Assembly (NCBI RefSeq): GCF_027580225.2
Contig: NC_073352.2
Span: 29,692,001 to 29,756,000, forward strand
Origin: Misgurnus anguillicaudatus
Taxonomy: Eukaryota; Chordata; Actinopteri; Cypriniformes; Cobitidae
Direction of reading: 5' to 3'
DNA length: 64,000 nt
A model generated the notes under the pieces. The model searched no databases and was not told the origin of the DNA. It saw nothing but the letters and a program-made list of their open reading frames with translations. The first letter of the stretch is position 1, and the number at the start of each line of letters is the position of its first letter. A program made the translations under genes and the position numbers. This document shows positions 47,674 through 60,492 of this stretch, piece after piece.

Positions 47674-50024
47674 AACGTACATAGATGCTACACTAAGCTA
47701 GCTGCTAAGTTCGGTTTCACAGCGTTTTTAGCATTAATTACTTTTAGCGCTGATGTTAACAGGTTTGAGCATGCTCAGAAGTAGAGCTGAAGCAGCTGTA
47801 CAGTGATAGATTCAGAGCGAGTCTATGCTGTATTTATACATATCTATGGCTCGAACTACTGATCAACTCGTTCACCTGTGTTTGCGATTCAGAAAACCAA
47901 GGCCATTTCAAACCACAAGAATGAGTCTGTCCTTGAAAAACTCAAATTTTATGGAAAAAGTACTTAGCGATGGTGTTGAATGATTGAATTTGCACATGGT
48001 TTGTCTTAAAGCATATAAAAAATACTACATAGACATATAAACAATAAAAACGCCACAGAGGAACTTAAAGTTTCTTAAAATTATAATCTGACACTCATAG
48101 GACTTTTTTTGTGAGGGTAGCAAGTGTTTTCAGGCAGAATGTGATCTCTTTTTCCTTCTGTATCTCTCTCTCTCCTCCAGTTCATCATCTTAACTGAAAA
48201 TATTCCGATATTGAAATGATTTTATTGTTCACCAGGGCCCTTTTTTACAGAGAATCAAAGTTAAAACATTAAACTTGTCAAATCGTAAATAAGGAGATTT
48301 CTGTAACACAGTCCTAGATGAATATCTGTTTGCTTAGAAAAGTAATATCACACAACAATGCATGATTTAAGGGTCATTCGTGATTCTGTGTAGTTATTGT
48401 AGATTTAAACAAACCATCAATTTTAAGCAAAATAAAGCTGATGCTTGACTTAACAAACACCACTAAACATAATCTTTTCGTTATTTTCTGGCATACATTT
48501 CGAGAGCTGGATGTGTTTGTTTCGTGCACACAGAAATGGATGTTTTCTTAAGTGTTAGCGCAGTTAAATACTGACAGAAGCCGTCATCATATGCTGGAAC
48601 AGTGAAACTTTAAAAAGAGAGAAATGCGGTTGTATTATGCGCAGGCGCATGCACTCACATGCATGATTAAAAACAGCTGCGTGTGTTTTGAGCTGCAGTT
48701 TTACAAACTCAGCATGATTGCGTCTTCTAACACTTTCTGTCTGTCTGTCTGTCAGCGTGAGAGTGTGTAGAGACGCATGGTGAGCGTATTGTGTGTGTGT
48801 TATATTGACGGGTGACAGTGATTTATGGGTGTGTTTGGGGTCACTCTACAGGAAGTGACTTTGTGAATAAACTCACTCAATTCAGCTTGATTTGAATTTA
48901 GGGTCACACCTTTGTCCGTCAAATCTCACTCTGATGTAAGTGCGTAAAAGATGATGTCACACTGACCTTTTTGTTTTTTTATTTTATATGAATGACATTT
49001 TTAACCATTAATCCACTATTGGCCAAAAGTTTGGACACTAAATTTATGATCTCATAGCTTGTTTAATCTAAAGGCTTAAATGATTGTGTGTGTGTGGTTG
49101 GTGCTTTGGGATTATGAATTAACATCAGTTTGTGTGGTCACAGCAGGTTCCTCTTTGCGAATGCTGTGTGTGTGTGTGTCTGCATGTGTGTCTTCTCTGT
49201 GTGTCGTCTTTGTATGTGTGACAGCTGACAACCATGTGACGCAAATCATGATATGCTTATTATTTCCCATCATGCATCTAAGAAGGGACAGTGGTGGATT
49301 AGCGATGCGACAGGCTTTATACAGCAGTGTCACATACACACACATACACACACACACACACACACCTGCAGGCATGCTTTTGTGTTTCTCTTTGGTCAGT
49401 AAACTATTTTCAGATTCACGTATGGATAAAAAGTGTTGTTATTTCTGGCTGTCGGGTTTAACCACTTAAATGAAACTGATTTTAGTCCTGTAACACGAGA
49501 CAGATCGTGTGTCTTCGCAACAGTTCAGTTTTCATGTGTGGTTACTTTACGTCTGGATTATTTTACACGTGACGTCTCTCTTCTACTGATCTGATTCTAA
49601 ACCAGCCCTGCGTTTATTAAATTTGCCTTTGAGTGAGTGGAATCTGATCTCGGACCTGTGCTTCAGGTGTTTTCGAGGCGTGTGTGCGTCTGCTTTTATT
49701 GGTCATCTGGAGTTGATCAGTGACTTTTAAGCTTGATCTTCTGACAGTCAACTGACCTGTCTGCCCTGCACATTAAGTGTGTGTGCGACTGTATTAGCTC
49801 GAAATGTTATTTCACTGTTTGCATAGTCGCCAGGATTGTGTGTCTCAAAATCCTTGAAACAGCCTCCAAAAATTAGAGCTGGAGCAACAAAACCTGCTTA
49901 CCGATGATAATGTCTTCCATATGGTTTCAGGACGTGATGTTGAGCTGTGAATATGAATCCAGGGGCGGCTTTGCTCATAACTCAATAACAGTCAGACACT
50001 GGTTGGCTCCGTTTTTTATCCTTT
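47674..50024. other. fat4 intron 1, no exon recognised
   Basis: Contains a small TGTC repeat (about 48,738-48,757), GT-rich stretches (49,086-49,222) and a (CA)n run (49,330-49,364). A 129-codon ORF at 49080-49469 is built on these simple repeats and is not a gene. Confidence 0.55.
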
Positions 50025-50029
50025 TTTAA

Positions 50030-50190
50030 AGGGATAGTTCACTAAAAATTAAAATTCAGATATTGTTTATGCATCCTCATGTAAGTGACTTTCTCTTGTG
50101 GAGTAGTGAAAGAAATGTAATACCTTTATAAGGCATAAAAGATGTATGGCACATGCAGCGATGATATAGAGGCCATCTGGTTTTATTTGA
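50030..50190. mobile_element. Degraded TTAA-type repeat fragment
   Basis: TTAA followed by AGGGATAGTTCACTAAAAAT, the left end of the same interspersed family seen at 36081. No right end is visible; the right boundary is approximate. Confidence 0.5.
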
Positions 50191-51363
50191 ATTTTTCTGG
50201 GCAAATGCTTGCATTGTATACATTGTGAGTTTTTATATGGCAATAGTAACTATACAGTTTATACATTGCACAATAGTAGCAATCCAAATGGCTAGTATTC
50301 AAAAACCCATACGAAGGCCGGTCTGGGCTGAAACGCGGTGGTGTTGTTATTTTTATATAAAGCCCTGTCTATATATACAGTTGTTATTTTTATACAGTGG
50401 CGGACAGTGATTTCTCTTCTTCCAAGGGGCGCGAATTCATATGTGTTTGAACTGCAGAGTGTCATGTGTGTCGCTTGTCATGCCAAAATATTTGTTTGGT
50501 GCGTCATGTGAACCTATGTGCATCATGCGTCATGTCAAAATACGTGCCTGCTGCACACGCGTCAAAAGGGTTTATGATAAAAGAGACGCTCACGTTTACA
50601 AAATACTCTAAAAACTAACTTAAAGGGACATTTCACTTTTTTGAAAATATGCACATTTTCCAGCTCCCCTATGGTTAAACATTTGATTCTTACCGTTTTG
50701 GAATCTATTGAGCTGATCTCCAGGTCTGGCACTAGCACTTTTAGCATAGCTTAGCACAATCCATTGAATCTGATTAGACCATTAGCATCGCGCTAAAAAA
50801 TAACCAGAGTTTCGATATTTTTCCTATTTGGAACTTGACTCTTCTGTATTTACATTGTGTAATAAGACAGACGGAAAATTAAAAGTTGCGATTTTCTAGG
50901 CAGAATATATATATACTCTCATTCTGGCGTAATAATCAAGGACTTTGCTGATGTACATGGCAGCTGCAGGCATGATGATATTACGCAGTGCCCGAAAATA
51001 GTCCCCTGCTATAGGAGTTATTCGATCTACGTCATCAATGTTCACGGCGGCCATGTTGTTGACATAAAAACCACGACACCTGTCAGTCTGTCAATTAACA
51101 AGCGAGGCAGCGTTGGTATTATCCATGGTATTATAGATGTACTTTTTTTAAACAGCGCCATCGATGGTGTGTGGTGTAATACACGGCTGTTCTAACAACA
51201 GCAATAAGAACCCCGGAATAAAAAATAAGAACCCCGGAATTAGTTTTTATGCGATACAGACTGTCAGAAAACATGAAAGGAAGGAGACAGAGGACTTGAA
51301 CCAGCGAAGGAGAGACTTCAAACAGCAAAGTCTGTCCCCATCATTTTACCACAGGTAACGTTA

Positions 51364-53265
51364 CAGGGAACTACACTAACCTTTTCCACTTGTGGCACTT
51401 GCGCGACCAACGTTTTCAGTTACTGGCGCAAAATATGATTTGGTCGCACATATTTTTTTCAAGTTATATTAAGGCGCTCTGGTTAATAATGAACAATAAT
51501 GAAACTGTATTGCATACAGATATGCTTTTTATTTTACTTGCCATCTTTTAAACTACATGCCGCATTGTTTTCTTAAACGTTGCAGTCAGTGTTTCCATGA
51601 AATTTACTTGTTGGTGGTAACCGGTAAAAAGGGCAATCATTACCCACTGACAAATAATGGTCTACTATACATATGACGAAGAACTAATAATGTGTGACAC
51701 AACACAATACTTTGATTTATTGAAAATTAATATTAATTTCACATTATATTTCATTAATCTAAACACTCCAAACTTTCTTTGCCATTAACAAAGCTGACAC
51801 TGTTTGTCAAAGCACCACGAAAACACTGTTTTTGCACTGATATATGAAGCAATTAGACCCCTTTTATCAAACTCAATATAATACAATACTATGTATAGTA
51901 TATTAATAGACAGTGCAGGTCTATAGATTATAAATGTGACTGATGTTATGACTGATGTTATAATGGTAATAATTTCTATTAAATAGGCACTTTTAACTGC
52001 TTCTTCTGCTCTATCTTTCTATTTCTCTCTTGCCGATTTAAAAAGCTTAATCCACTTATTATTTCAATAGTATTATTCCACTTATTTTATTTTCAAATCT
52101 ACTTGCTGTCCAGGTGTTGTGTCGAAGTCTGTTCCCCCTATTTTTTCCCTTCAGTGTAGTGTTTTTATGGCGTTTTTATCACGTTATAGGTTTTATTACT
52201 TATATATTTAAAGTTTTAATGGCTACTGAGATGTATATGTGTGTATTTCTGTAATGTATCTATATTGTTCTTAATGGTAAGTCAATTATTTTTACAGTAT
52301 GAATCATATTATATGTATAATATTTATTTAATTATGTATGCAAACATTACATTTTTAAAACAACCAGTAAAGGGAAAAAAAAGAAAAAGACAGGCTATAT
52401 TTTAAAAGAAATACCCTAATAGAAAACTGTCAAATGTATGAAATATTTAATAAATTGTATTATGATAACGTGATGAAAACGCTATAAAAGCACTACACTA
52501 AAGGGAAACATAGGGGGAACTGAGTTCGACACAACACCGGTAACAGACTTTACATTGCTTTGCTCGTTTAGTGCAATGGGCTTGACATTAGCACTGCTTT
52601 TTTGCTACAATCTGTGCAAACTTAATATGGATATGGTTTTAGAAAATATATGGTTTATTAATAATAAGATTATTAAAATGATTATACATGTGAGAAAGAA
52701 AACGCAGCGCGTGGTCGTAACAAGAACCATCGCCATAGAAACCGAAGGCACGCTAAATTGCACTCGAGCTTTAGCGCGGTAGCGCTCATGGCCGTTTTCC
52801 GATCGACTCGGGTTATAAACTCAATATTAATCAGACTTGGGACCCAAAGTAATTAAACTAGGACCTAACCGGACCCGACAGACCATTTAAAATATAAACC
52901 CAGAACCATACGGGTCCCGCGTCCTCAGTGAAGAAAGACCTCTGCTCAAGTTCAGAAACATGGAAGACACTGCGCTTGCGTCGCACCCAATTCATTGAGA
53001 AACAGCTGAGCACGCAAACGCACACTGATGGGGAGAGACACGACGTGCTTTCACGCAAAATGAAGCCAACGTGTTGATGGCTCAGAGCACGTTATAAAAC
53101 GTATTCTTAAAATCCACATTTATGTTTTAATAAATGCTCATAATAAATCATAGCATATTGTCTAAAACATTAGGTAGCACATTTGCGACCCATTAAAAAT
53201 TAGGGTCGCAACGGCAGTTCAAAAGGTCGCATATGCGACCATTTTGGTCGCAGTGTAGCTCCCTG
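51364..53265. mobile_element. hAT-like element with 5-bp duplication CGTTA (1,902 bp)
   Basis: Ends CAGGGAACTACACT and AGTGTAGCTCCCTG are inverse with one mismatch; CGTTA flanks it on both sides (51359-51363 and 53266-53270). Subterminal GGTCGCA/TGCGACC motifs lie at the right. CAGGG ends are typical of hAT; a 5-bp rather than 8-bp duplication is unusual but known for some fish hAT groups. The host sequence next to it has a direct repeat of about 30 bp (51327-51356 and 53287-53316). Confidence 0.75.
52113..52538. mobile_element. Innermost foldback MITE (about 426 bp)
   Basis: Long inverted ends of about 75 bp: GGTGTTGTGTCGAA..., GTTCCCCCTA, AGTGTAGTG and ATCACGTTAT are mirrored at 52,463-52,538. 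No clear target duplication; exact ends are uncertain by a few bases. Lies inside the element at 51364-53265. Confidence 0.75.
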
Positions 53266-54315
53266 CGTTAGGGATATATGCCTCATAGCAAAGTCTGTTC
53301 CCATCATTTTATCACATGTAGAAAACGTAAGAGATTACACAAACTATTAGATTCACTGTTTAGAGTTACGCGAAATCCAGCGTGTTGAGGACATCTGCAA
53401 AAGTTTTTATTACAAGCAATATTAAAAGGCAAGTGATTTGCGCGAGTGCCGTGAGTGAATTAGCATAAACGTATCGTTTAGTGATGTGGACGCTAATATA
53501 GTTATCGTTATAGTTATCGTTATAATGTGAACAGCCCTTTAGTGCTTGTATGATGTATGCGGATACTGTATGAACGATATAGTTATAAATATCCGGATAA
53601 GTTACGGCTGGCAATAAGGACGGATCGGTTATTGGGTCTATTTGATATGGGTCCACACCAATCAAACTTATCTTCTTTTGATACCGACAAGAGGAAGCCA
53701 TTAGGCTACTCATCCCCTCAACTCAAATCTACGTGCGGCCAGGGGCAGGACAGATGTCATGTCAACAATATGGCCGCGGTTAGCTACTTCCGGTGTTTGC
53801 GAATAAGCCCTATTGAAACTTACCAAGGGGACTATTTTCGGGCGCAATGCTAATGGTCTAATCAGATTCAATGGATTGTGCTATGCTATGCTAAAAGTGC
53901 TAGCGCCAGACCTGGAGATCAGCTGAATGGATTCCAAAACCGTAAGAATCAAATGTTTAACTGGAAAATGCTGGAAAATGAGCATATTTTCCAAAAAAGT
54001 GGAATGTCCCTTTAACACTAAACTCTGATTACACTAAACTGAGATTAAGCGTGTTTCTGGCAAACGCGAGCGTCTCTTTTGTCATAAACCCTTTAGACGC
54101 GTCTGCAGCAGGCATGTATTTTGACAAGACACGTGATGCACAGGTTCACATGACGCGCCGAACACATATTTTGACATGATGAGGCAAACACAACGGGCAC
54201 GGGCTAAATACATGTTTTGACGAGCTTTACATTGTGCGCCCTCGAAAAGAAGTTATTGCATAAGCGGTGCAAAAGTTTGCGGCTTTGACTCTCAGGGAGC
54301 ACACATGCTGATAAA

Positions 54316-54380
54316 AAATGAATACCTTGAATGCACTGCAAGTCGCTTTGGATAAAAGTGTCTGTCAAATGTGTAATGTG
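54316..54380 (+). mobile_element. SINE 3' tail remnant
   Basis: TGCACTGCAAGTCGCTTTGG followed by ATAAAAGTGTCTGTCAAATG matches the conserved tail shared by fish SINEs that use LINE-2-type machinery. No tRNA-like head is attached, so it is 5'-truncated or part of a larger repeat. Confidence 0.7.
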
Positions 54381-56488
54381 AACATGTTAACGAAAAATCA
54401 GCAAATCTTTTTTTGTTTTTTCAACACTATCTCATGGCATTTTGAGGTGGGAATTCATATTAATTCATACGAGCACATTCATACATTTTGTATGATTTGC
54501 TTTTGCGATGTTGGGCTTAGGGGTGGGGTTTCATATCAGTTTCGGTTTTACTGATATTGGTACAAATTAATACGAATTAGGCAACTCATAAAATACAAAC
54601 GATTTCTCGTGAGATCAGGCTGGAAATGCTATAGGTTTAATTGTGTAATTAAATGTTAATAAAATATTGTTGAGAGTTGCCGCTCACAGAAAACATTGGT
54701 CTTAGTTATTAGTGTTTGGAGAGCACCGAGATGATGTTTGCATGACAGAATCTGATATTTAATATGGAATTAGTTTGTAAGGTTTGGATGTTATACACTG
54801 GTAACTTGTTTATTTGTGTCATCTGTGTTGTTGAAGCAGTCTTGTTAAAACAAAATTAGTTTTGTGTTTATAAACAGCTGTCAGACCACTGGTGTAGATA
54901 TATGAGCGGCTGCTATTTTCCAAAGGGTGTTTGTTTGTCTTACTAACAAAATCATTACCTCTGTGTTTTACTTGAGCAGTCGCTTTAAATCGTCTTTCAT
55001 CATATACATGTTTGTAAAGTTAAAGATGGCTGAGGTCTGTTAGCGTTCTTCATATTTCATCATTCCAGAGATGTCGATACTCTGGTCCTCTTTGATGCGC
55101 TTCTTCTGCTCATTATAACTCTCATGGGGGTAATTTGGAGGAAGCTTCATTAGAGCTGCTCTTTATTTATAATGTTGTTTGTTATTAGTTATGTGCATAA
55201 ATCAGAAACTCATTAATTACACAAAGCAGAGAGGACGGAGAAACCCCAGGACGCCTCACTAAGATGTAACCAAACACAAAGACTCTGATCTTCATCCTTA
55301 CAAGATATTCTGAATCCTGTTTTCCTCCTCCACATCTCTTTCTTTCTCAGTCTCTCTCTCTCGATTGGCTGTGTATTGTCAAAGGAGGATTATGGTGTGA
55401 TTATTGTCCGAGTTTGTTATCTCATTTACCGGCTCCTCCAGATGTCCATTCATTTTTTCCATAGTGTGTTCATGTGAGAGAGAAGAGTTATATACAGAAG
55501 AGCTCATTTGCAGGTTAATTCAGGTTTATACCTAAAAAAAAATTTTTTTGAGTTTGTTGTTTATTTTTAATTTGTATGTTTCTCAAAGGTGTGTGAAGAC
55601 TTGGATAACAATGCCCAACTTACAAAAAACTTTTTCACACAGAGATTACGGAAAAAACACACGGAAAATGCGTCCGGGATTAGTTGATTTGTGGTTCATT
55701 CACACTGCCAATGATTTTCGGAATCATCAGAAAATGTGTTATTTAAGGTGGTAGGGTTTGGTGGGTGGGCGTGACAGGGGGCGTGACAATCAAAGGGGCG
55801 GTGCGTACGCGCCATGATGAAAATTAAAATATTTTATTTTTCTTTAAAACACTCAAATAAAACTTAATTTAAAAACTAATTATGTTAAAAACTAATTATG
55901 TCCCACTATTAATTACATTATCTTAAAGGAGTAAATAACGTGAACAAGAGTGCTCAACAATTATATCTAATCAACAGGCACGTGAAACCTAGCTAGCAGG
56001 TTGGTCAAACAACAAAATCACCAGCAACCTTACTTTAAATTTGCAAGAACTATAGACTAATACAATAACAGGATTAAATAAACCGAAAACATAAGTCCAC
56101 TTACAGTTCTCACGGACACGTGTTTTATCAACTGGCTAGTTATCCTCCAGACAGTGACGGTCCGGACCACGTCTTTCTCAATTCGGCCGTGTGGCGCTTG
56201 CCCGCTCGCGGAGTGAACCGTGTCCACGCTATTTTCTGAGATGCACTTGACGGCCTTTTATGCAGCAAAAAAATTAGTTAAGGCGGTAGGGTTTCCCAGC
56301 TTAGGCGGACCGCCCGAACTGCAAAGTGCTGCAGGAAACCCTGCTGTGCGTGCATTCACACACATACCGTAAAGATCACGTAAAGACACGTGACATTTTT
56401 TTCACAGTGTCGGAGGTTTGCTAATTATCTGTGATTTCTCTCTCTAGAAACCACGCACATGCATTTTAGTTTATGACAAGGTCATAAG
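54381..56488. other. fat4 intron 1, mixed unique and old repeat DNA
   Basis: No exon recognised. 54,420-54,620 has foldback-like TTCATAC/TATGATT and GTATTAATTT text. 55,745-56,340 contains AAGGYGGTAGGGTTT twice in direct orientation (about 55,747 and 56,281) and ends CTGCAGGAAACCCTG, a possible hAT terminus without an identified partner. Confidence 0.5.
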
Positions 56489-57919
56489 CAGTGAAGGGAG
56501 TAACTGTAATTCCACTACTTTTATCAGTAACAAGTATGTAACGAAGTATTTTTTTAAATCAAGTAACGCAATTACAATTACTGAAATTTAAATGAGTTCG
56601 TTACTCGCGTTACTCTATTTTGTAAAAAAAAATAACACTTACAGACAAGACATTTTTTGATTTACGTCGCATGACCGTGGTGGGCGGCGCAATGAATCAT
56701 TAAACTTCATCATAGCTGACAGTGCGTATAGAATGAACATGAAAAATCTAAACGGGACAACATACCTTTATTTAAAAATTGTGCTCAAGTCATAATCCAT
56801 CCGGTCTCATGTTTATAAATGATCTTTGCCATGCAATTCCAATGACATTAACTGGCATTTGTTGTCCACAAAAGCAATAAATCTGAGAAATGTTCATATA
56901 TATCTTAGATGTTTACATCGGCCTTCATGGAAGAGAACGATCCGCGATTGTTGTTTCCAGAAAAATATTCACACTGCGCTTAATCCTGCTGGGATGACAA
57001 CTGTTAAAACTCCATAGTATGTGTGAGTGCGCATTAAGTTTCAGTTTTGGTTTCACTTGCTCCGTATCCGACAAAACGATCCACTCGCTGTGTCCGTCTG
57101 ACAAAATCATCCACGTACTCTGTCTTCTGATTAAATATCTTCCTTTAATCCTGAGTATCATTTAAATCCAACAGAAAACATATACAAACAATATATGACC
57201 AAAGAGCGCACTACCACCGCAAGCTTCACACGCTGTGTCCCAATTCCATGGCCGCGCCCTGCTAAGCATGCGACCTAAAAAGGTGAGCACTCGGTCTTTC
57301 AAGGTGGACGCCTCAGAAGTTCGCGAAGAGAACTGAAATGAGACGGGCTAACCTTCGGAGGACCCATAATTTGCGTCACCTGCTGCACGCGCACCGCGCC
57401 TGTCAGCAGGACACAGCGGAGACGTTTCTAACTTATTAAAATAAATATGGAATCAGAAAAATAATAATTTATTTTAGAAAATATGACATGTTGACTCAAT
57501 TGTCTCCAAAATTTTTAAAGAGACACTACACAATTTTAACACATTAGATATTTTTGTAAACACACAGAATATTTGTCTAAATGGTCTAAATGATATACAT
57601 CATTAAACTAAGCGTACATATTAAGATAATTTCTAAAAAAAATATTCAAAGGTTGAATCTAAAGCAAAATAGGCTCTTACAGTATGTGATATTAGTCTTA
57701 CGTGTAAAATAGCCCATTCATATAATTTTATTGTTTGACTGTTCAGTACTGTTCATATTTACATTTAAAAAGCAGACACAAAAGTAACTTAAAAGTTACT
57801 TTCCCTAGTAACTAATTACTTTTGATATACAGTAACTTGTAGAGTAACTCAATTACTTTTAAAAGAAGTAACTAGTAACTCTAACTAATTACTAATTTTC
57901 AGTAACTTGCCCAACACTG
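56489..57919. mobile_element. hAT element, non-autonomous (1,431 bp)
   Basis: Identical 8-bp target duplications GTCATAAG at 56481-56488 and 57920-57927; these fit the hAT preference for T at position 2 and A at position 7. Ends are CAGTG and CACTG, and the right end reads AGTAACTTGCCCAACACTG. The characteristic AGTAACT/AGTTACT repeats lie near both ends (56,500-56,620 and 57,780-57,910). The interior (56,640-57,780) is non-coding and includes a GC-richer segment starting GTGTCCCAATTCCATGG (about 57,235) that may be another insertion. Confidence 0.92.
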
Positions 57920-57927
57920 GTCATAAG

Positions 57928-60117
57928 GAGCGTGTGACACGCTGTTCTGTAGTGACAAACTCCCTGATCTCTGCTTGCCGACATTTCTTGACGTAAATGT
58001 TGATTTAAATCTCTTTGTCAAAAAGCTGAACCATAACTTATGGTTGAAATGGCACACCTTTACGGCATTTTTTTGCATCTAAATGCTTTCTGTGTATGTT
58101 ACAGCAATGTTACTAGGTCCGCTTTACAGGAGTGATCCCAGAACATTTACAGAACGTGTTTGCGTCCACACAGAAGCCTCTCTGTCAGCCAATTTTACAG
58201 ACGTTTTCTGGGACCAATTTCCTGTGTGAATGAGGTTATAAACTGGTTGTATACTTCTGAAGTTGCTTAAATGCTATAATATAGGTTGTGAGATGTTTAG
58301 CATTTGAAACTTCTCACTGGCTCTGTGTTTCAGTCAAATTCCTGCAATTTTCAGGGAATTAATCTTTAAGCGTGAGCATCAAGATGCCGTCAACAAGTCT
58401 TTAGAGCGTAATGCTCTTAGCTGCTCATTAAGTTTTTTGAGCGTGTAACAGCAGTTTGAGGCCAACACTGAGCGCTTCTGTGTCTCCTCTCTGATCATTG
58501 ACACTTTAATAAAGTTGTTTTAAGTTCAGCCGACTGAATTTTGCACCTTTTCTGCCGTTGCCATGGCGTCTTGGAAGCGAGGAGCATTCAGGGCTGTCCG
58601 CGAGCTTTTACATGCAAATGCGGCGAGTGAGAGTGTGAAATGTGCGCAGAGAAAGAGCTTTCACTCGCATCTGACAGCAACGAACTAAAGAAACTCTTAA
58701 AGCGTGAAAAACGCTTCACATATCCTCTCTCTCTTTCTCTGTCAGTTGGGTCAAAAAGTTGCTCTTCATGTTCACTCTTTAACGTCCCTCACATTCCCGC
58801 CATATTCACTTCCTCTTCTGGGCAGCCAGATAAAGAGGGAATACGAGAGGAAAACTATGTCGAATCGGTCACAATCACATCATTTACAAGTGAACTGACT
58901 ATGAAGGAAAGCATTTTATTTTGGCCTGTAGACAGAGAGGAGAGAGATGAGGCGAGGTTGATGGTGTCGGTCAGGACGGGTCACAGTGAGGTGCGTGATG
59001 GGAAAGAAGGGAGAAAGATTTGTCCCATTCCACCCTACACACTGTGAACCACATTTGTGCCATTCCATAAAAATAAAAATGGACTAAATGATTAGTGAAG
59101 TAATGATGTATGGTTTATGTCTTGTTATAGTAGGCAAAATTCATAAAACATTCATGATCAATGTTTACTCATAATTTTTATTTATTTACAACATAATATG
59201 TGAGTCTAAGAATAAACAGGAACAATTTTCTTTCTTTGTTTTAACCCTTGTTGGGTCAAATGTTAACAAAATTCTGGATTAATTTAAGGGTCAGTGACAA
59301 AATGGTTTGGCAAGATACGAAATTCAAAAATCTTTAAAAAAAACTTGTTTTAAAAGCATGCGTCAGGTATATTTCATTGCACATAGTGTATTTATGTTGA
59401 TTTTATGCAAAACAAAATTACATTTGCACCATTTTTATGAAAGTTAAGACTGAATGGACCTAAAAATATCAATTGGTGTAACCGCCAATTGTGCCAAAAA
59501 ATAAGAAATATTAAATATTTTATCCACCTTGATGGCATGTAAGCGTAATCATTAAAAATCATTTCAAAATATAATTTTATTAGTTATTTTTAAATGTAAA
59601 TTTTAATGCGTTTTTGTAATATTTTTCCAGGCATATGCCTAACAGCTCTGTTTTCTAAATTATGTTATATTCTTAAATTATTATTATTACAAATTATGTA
59701 AAAATGTATGCAAAAAAATAAAATGATGATTATATTTTAATTCACATTTTTATGAATATATTTATATTTTAATTTGAAAAAAATATACTAGTTACACCAA
59801 CTGACACAGACTGGTTACACCACATTGACATTTTTGCAATTATCCCCCAAAAATTCTTTCAAAATGAAATAAACCCAGAAATTTAGACTTGGTCCGAGAA
59901 AACGAAAATGTATGCAGTAATCTGCAAATTTATTTTGAAAATTAAACCCTTTTACATTTAATTGAACCATACGGACACAAAATAATTAACGTCACGTCAT
60001 TGACACTTAACCCAAATTTGGATTTGTGTCTTTTTGACCCAACGCTGTGGTGAAAATAATCCAGCTTTTTATAGTGTATTAATATAATTTGACAATTACA
60101 ATTTTTGCTATGGTTTC
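57928..60117. other. fat4 intron 1, no exon recognised
   Basis: Mostly unique AT-rich DNA. A GC-richer patch at about 58,540-58,700 includes GTTGCCATGGCGTCTTGG. The ORF at 58640-59047 (135 codons) has no recognisable domain and is rejected as a gene. Confidence 0.5.
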
Positions 60118-60200
60118 AGTAAATTCAATTCACATTTATTTGTATAGCACTTTTCACAGTTACACTGTCGCAAAGCAGCTTTACAGATTGTGGTATGGTA
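60118..60200. mobile_element. Teleost interspersed repeat fragment
   Basis: AATTCAATTCACATTTATTT followed by GTATAGCACTTTTCACAG and GCAAAGCAGCTTTACAG, a text common in cyprinid genomes. No termini determined. Confidence 0.6.
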
Positions 60201-60374
60201 TACAAATTCTATTAAATATACATTTTAGGGTCTATTAAATATACACTTTAAGTCTAGGGTCACTTATTTGCAAATGAATATTTTTATTTACTTTTTAGAT
60301 TAACATTAAACCCATCAAAATAACTATTTTATAACAAAAAATAAATAAACTTTAATATTTTTATCATCTTCAAT

Positions 60375-60492
60375 GTAGACCATTGCATTAACAGTGCAAA
60401 AGGTCATGGGTTCAAACCAAGGAAACACGCCTACTGATAAAAATATTTATACCTTGTTATGCACTATAAGTTGCATTGGATAATATTGAATG
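60375..60492 (+). mobile_element. tRNA-derived SINE remnant
   Basis: Contains a near-perfect RNA polymerase III B box (GGGTTCAAACC, 60408-60418) followed about 45 bp later by TGCACTATAAGTTGCATTGG, a mutated form of the fish SINE tail seen at 54316. The A box is not clear. Old and inactive. Confidence 0.65.

Larger units (their letters stand above)
50624..54011. mobile_element. TTAA element with long inverted ends (3,388 bp including insertions)
   Basis: Left end AGGGACATTTCACTTTTTTG and right end its inverse with one change, flanked by TTAA at 50620-50623 and 54012-54015. Inverted similarity continues about 180 bp inward (ATTTGATTCTTACNGTTTTG, GATCTCCAGGTCTGGC, AATCCATTGAATCTGATTAG) and reappears at CCCGAAAATAGTCCCC near 50,991 versus 53,826. 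No transposase visible. Its middle is occupied by the element at 51364-53265. Confidence 0.88.
50395..54269. mobile_element. Outermost element of a nested stack (hAT-like, ends approximate)
   Basis: Starts CAGTGGCGGACAGTG; the right end is a diverged inverse (...GCGGTG). The arms share long inverted similarity: GGGGCGCG near 50,427 with GCGCCC near 54,236, and AAAGGGTTTATGATAAAAGA near 50,565 with its counterpart near 54,085. No convincing target duplication was found, so the boundary is inferred from arm symmetry. Confidence 0.6.

Noticed and set aside
49080..49469. 129-codon ORF in intron 1
   Set aside because: Built on GT and CA simple repeats; composition explains it.
55745..56340. Complete hAT element with AAGGYGGTAGGGTTT motifs
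   Set aside because: The two motif copies are in direct, not inverted, orientation and no target duplication was found.
58640..59047. 135-codon ORF in intron 1
   Set aside because: No recognisable domain, Ser-rich low-complexity start, no splice or promoter context; length is compatible with chance.
60408..60418. tRNA gene suggested by the B box GGGTTCAAACC
   Set aside because: No A box or cloverleaf; followed by a SINE-type tail, so it is a SINE remnant.
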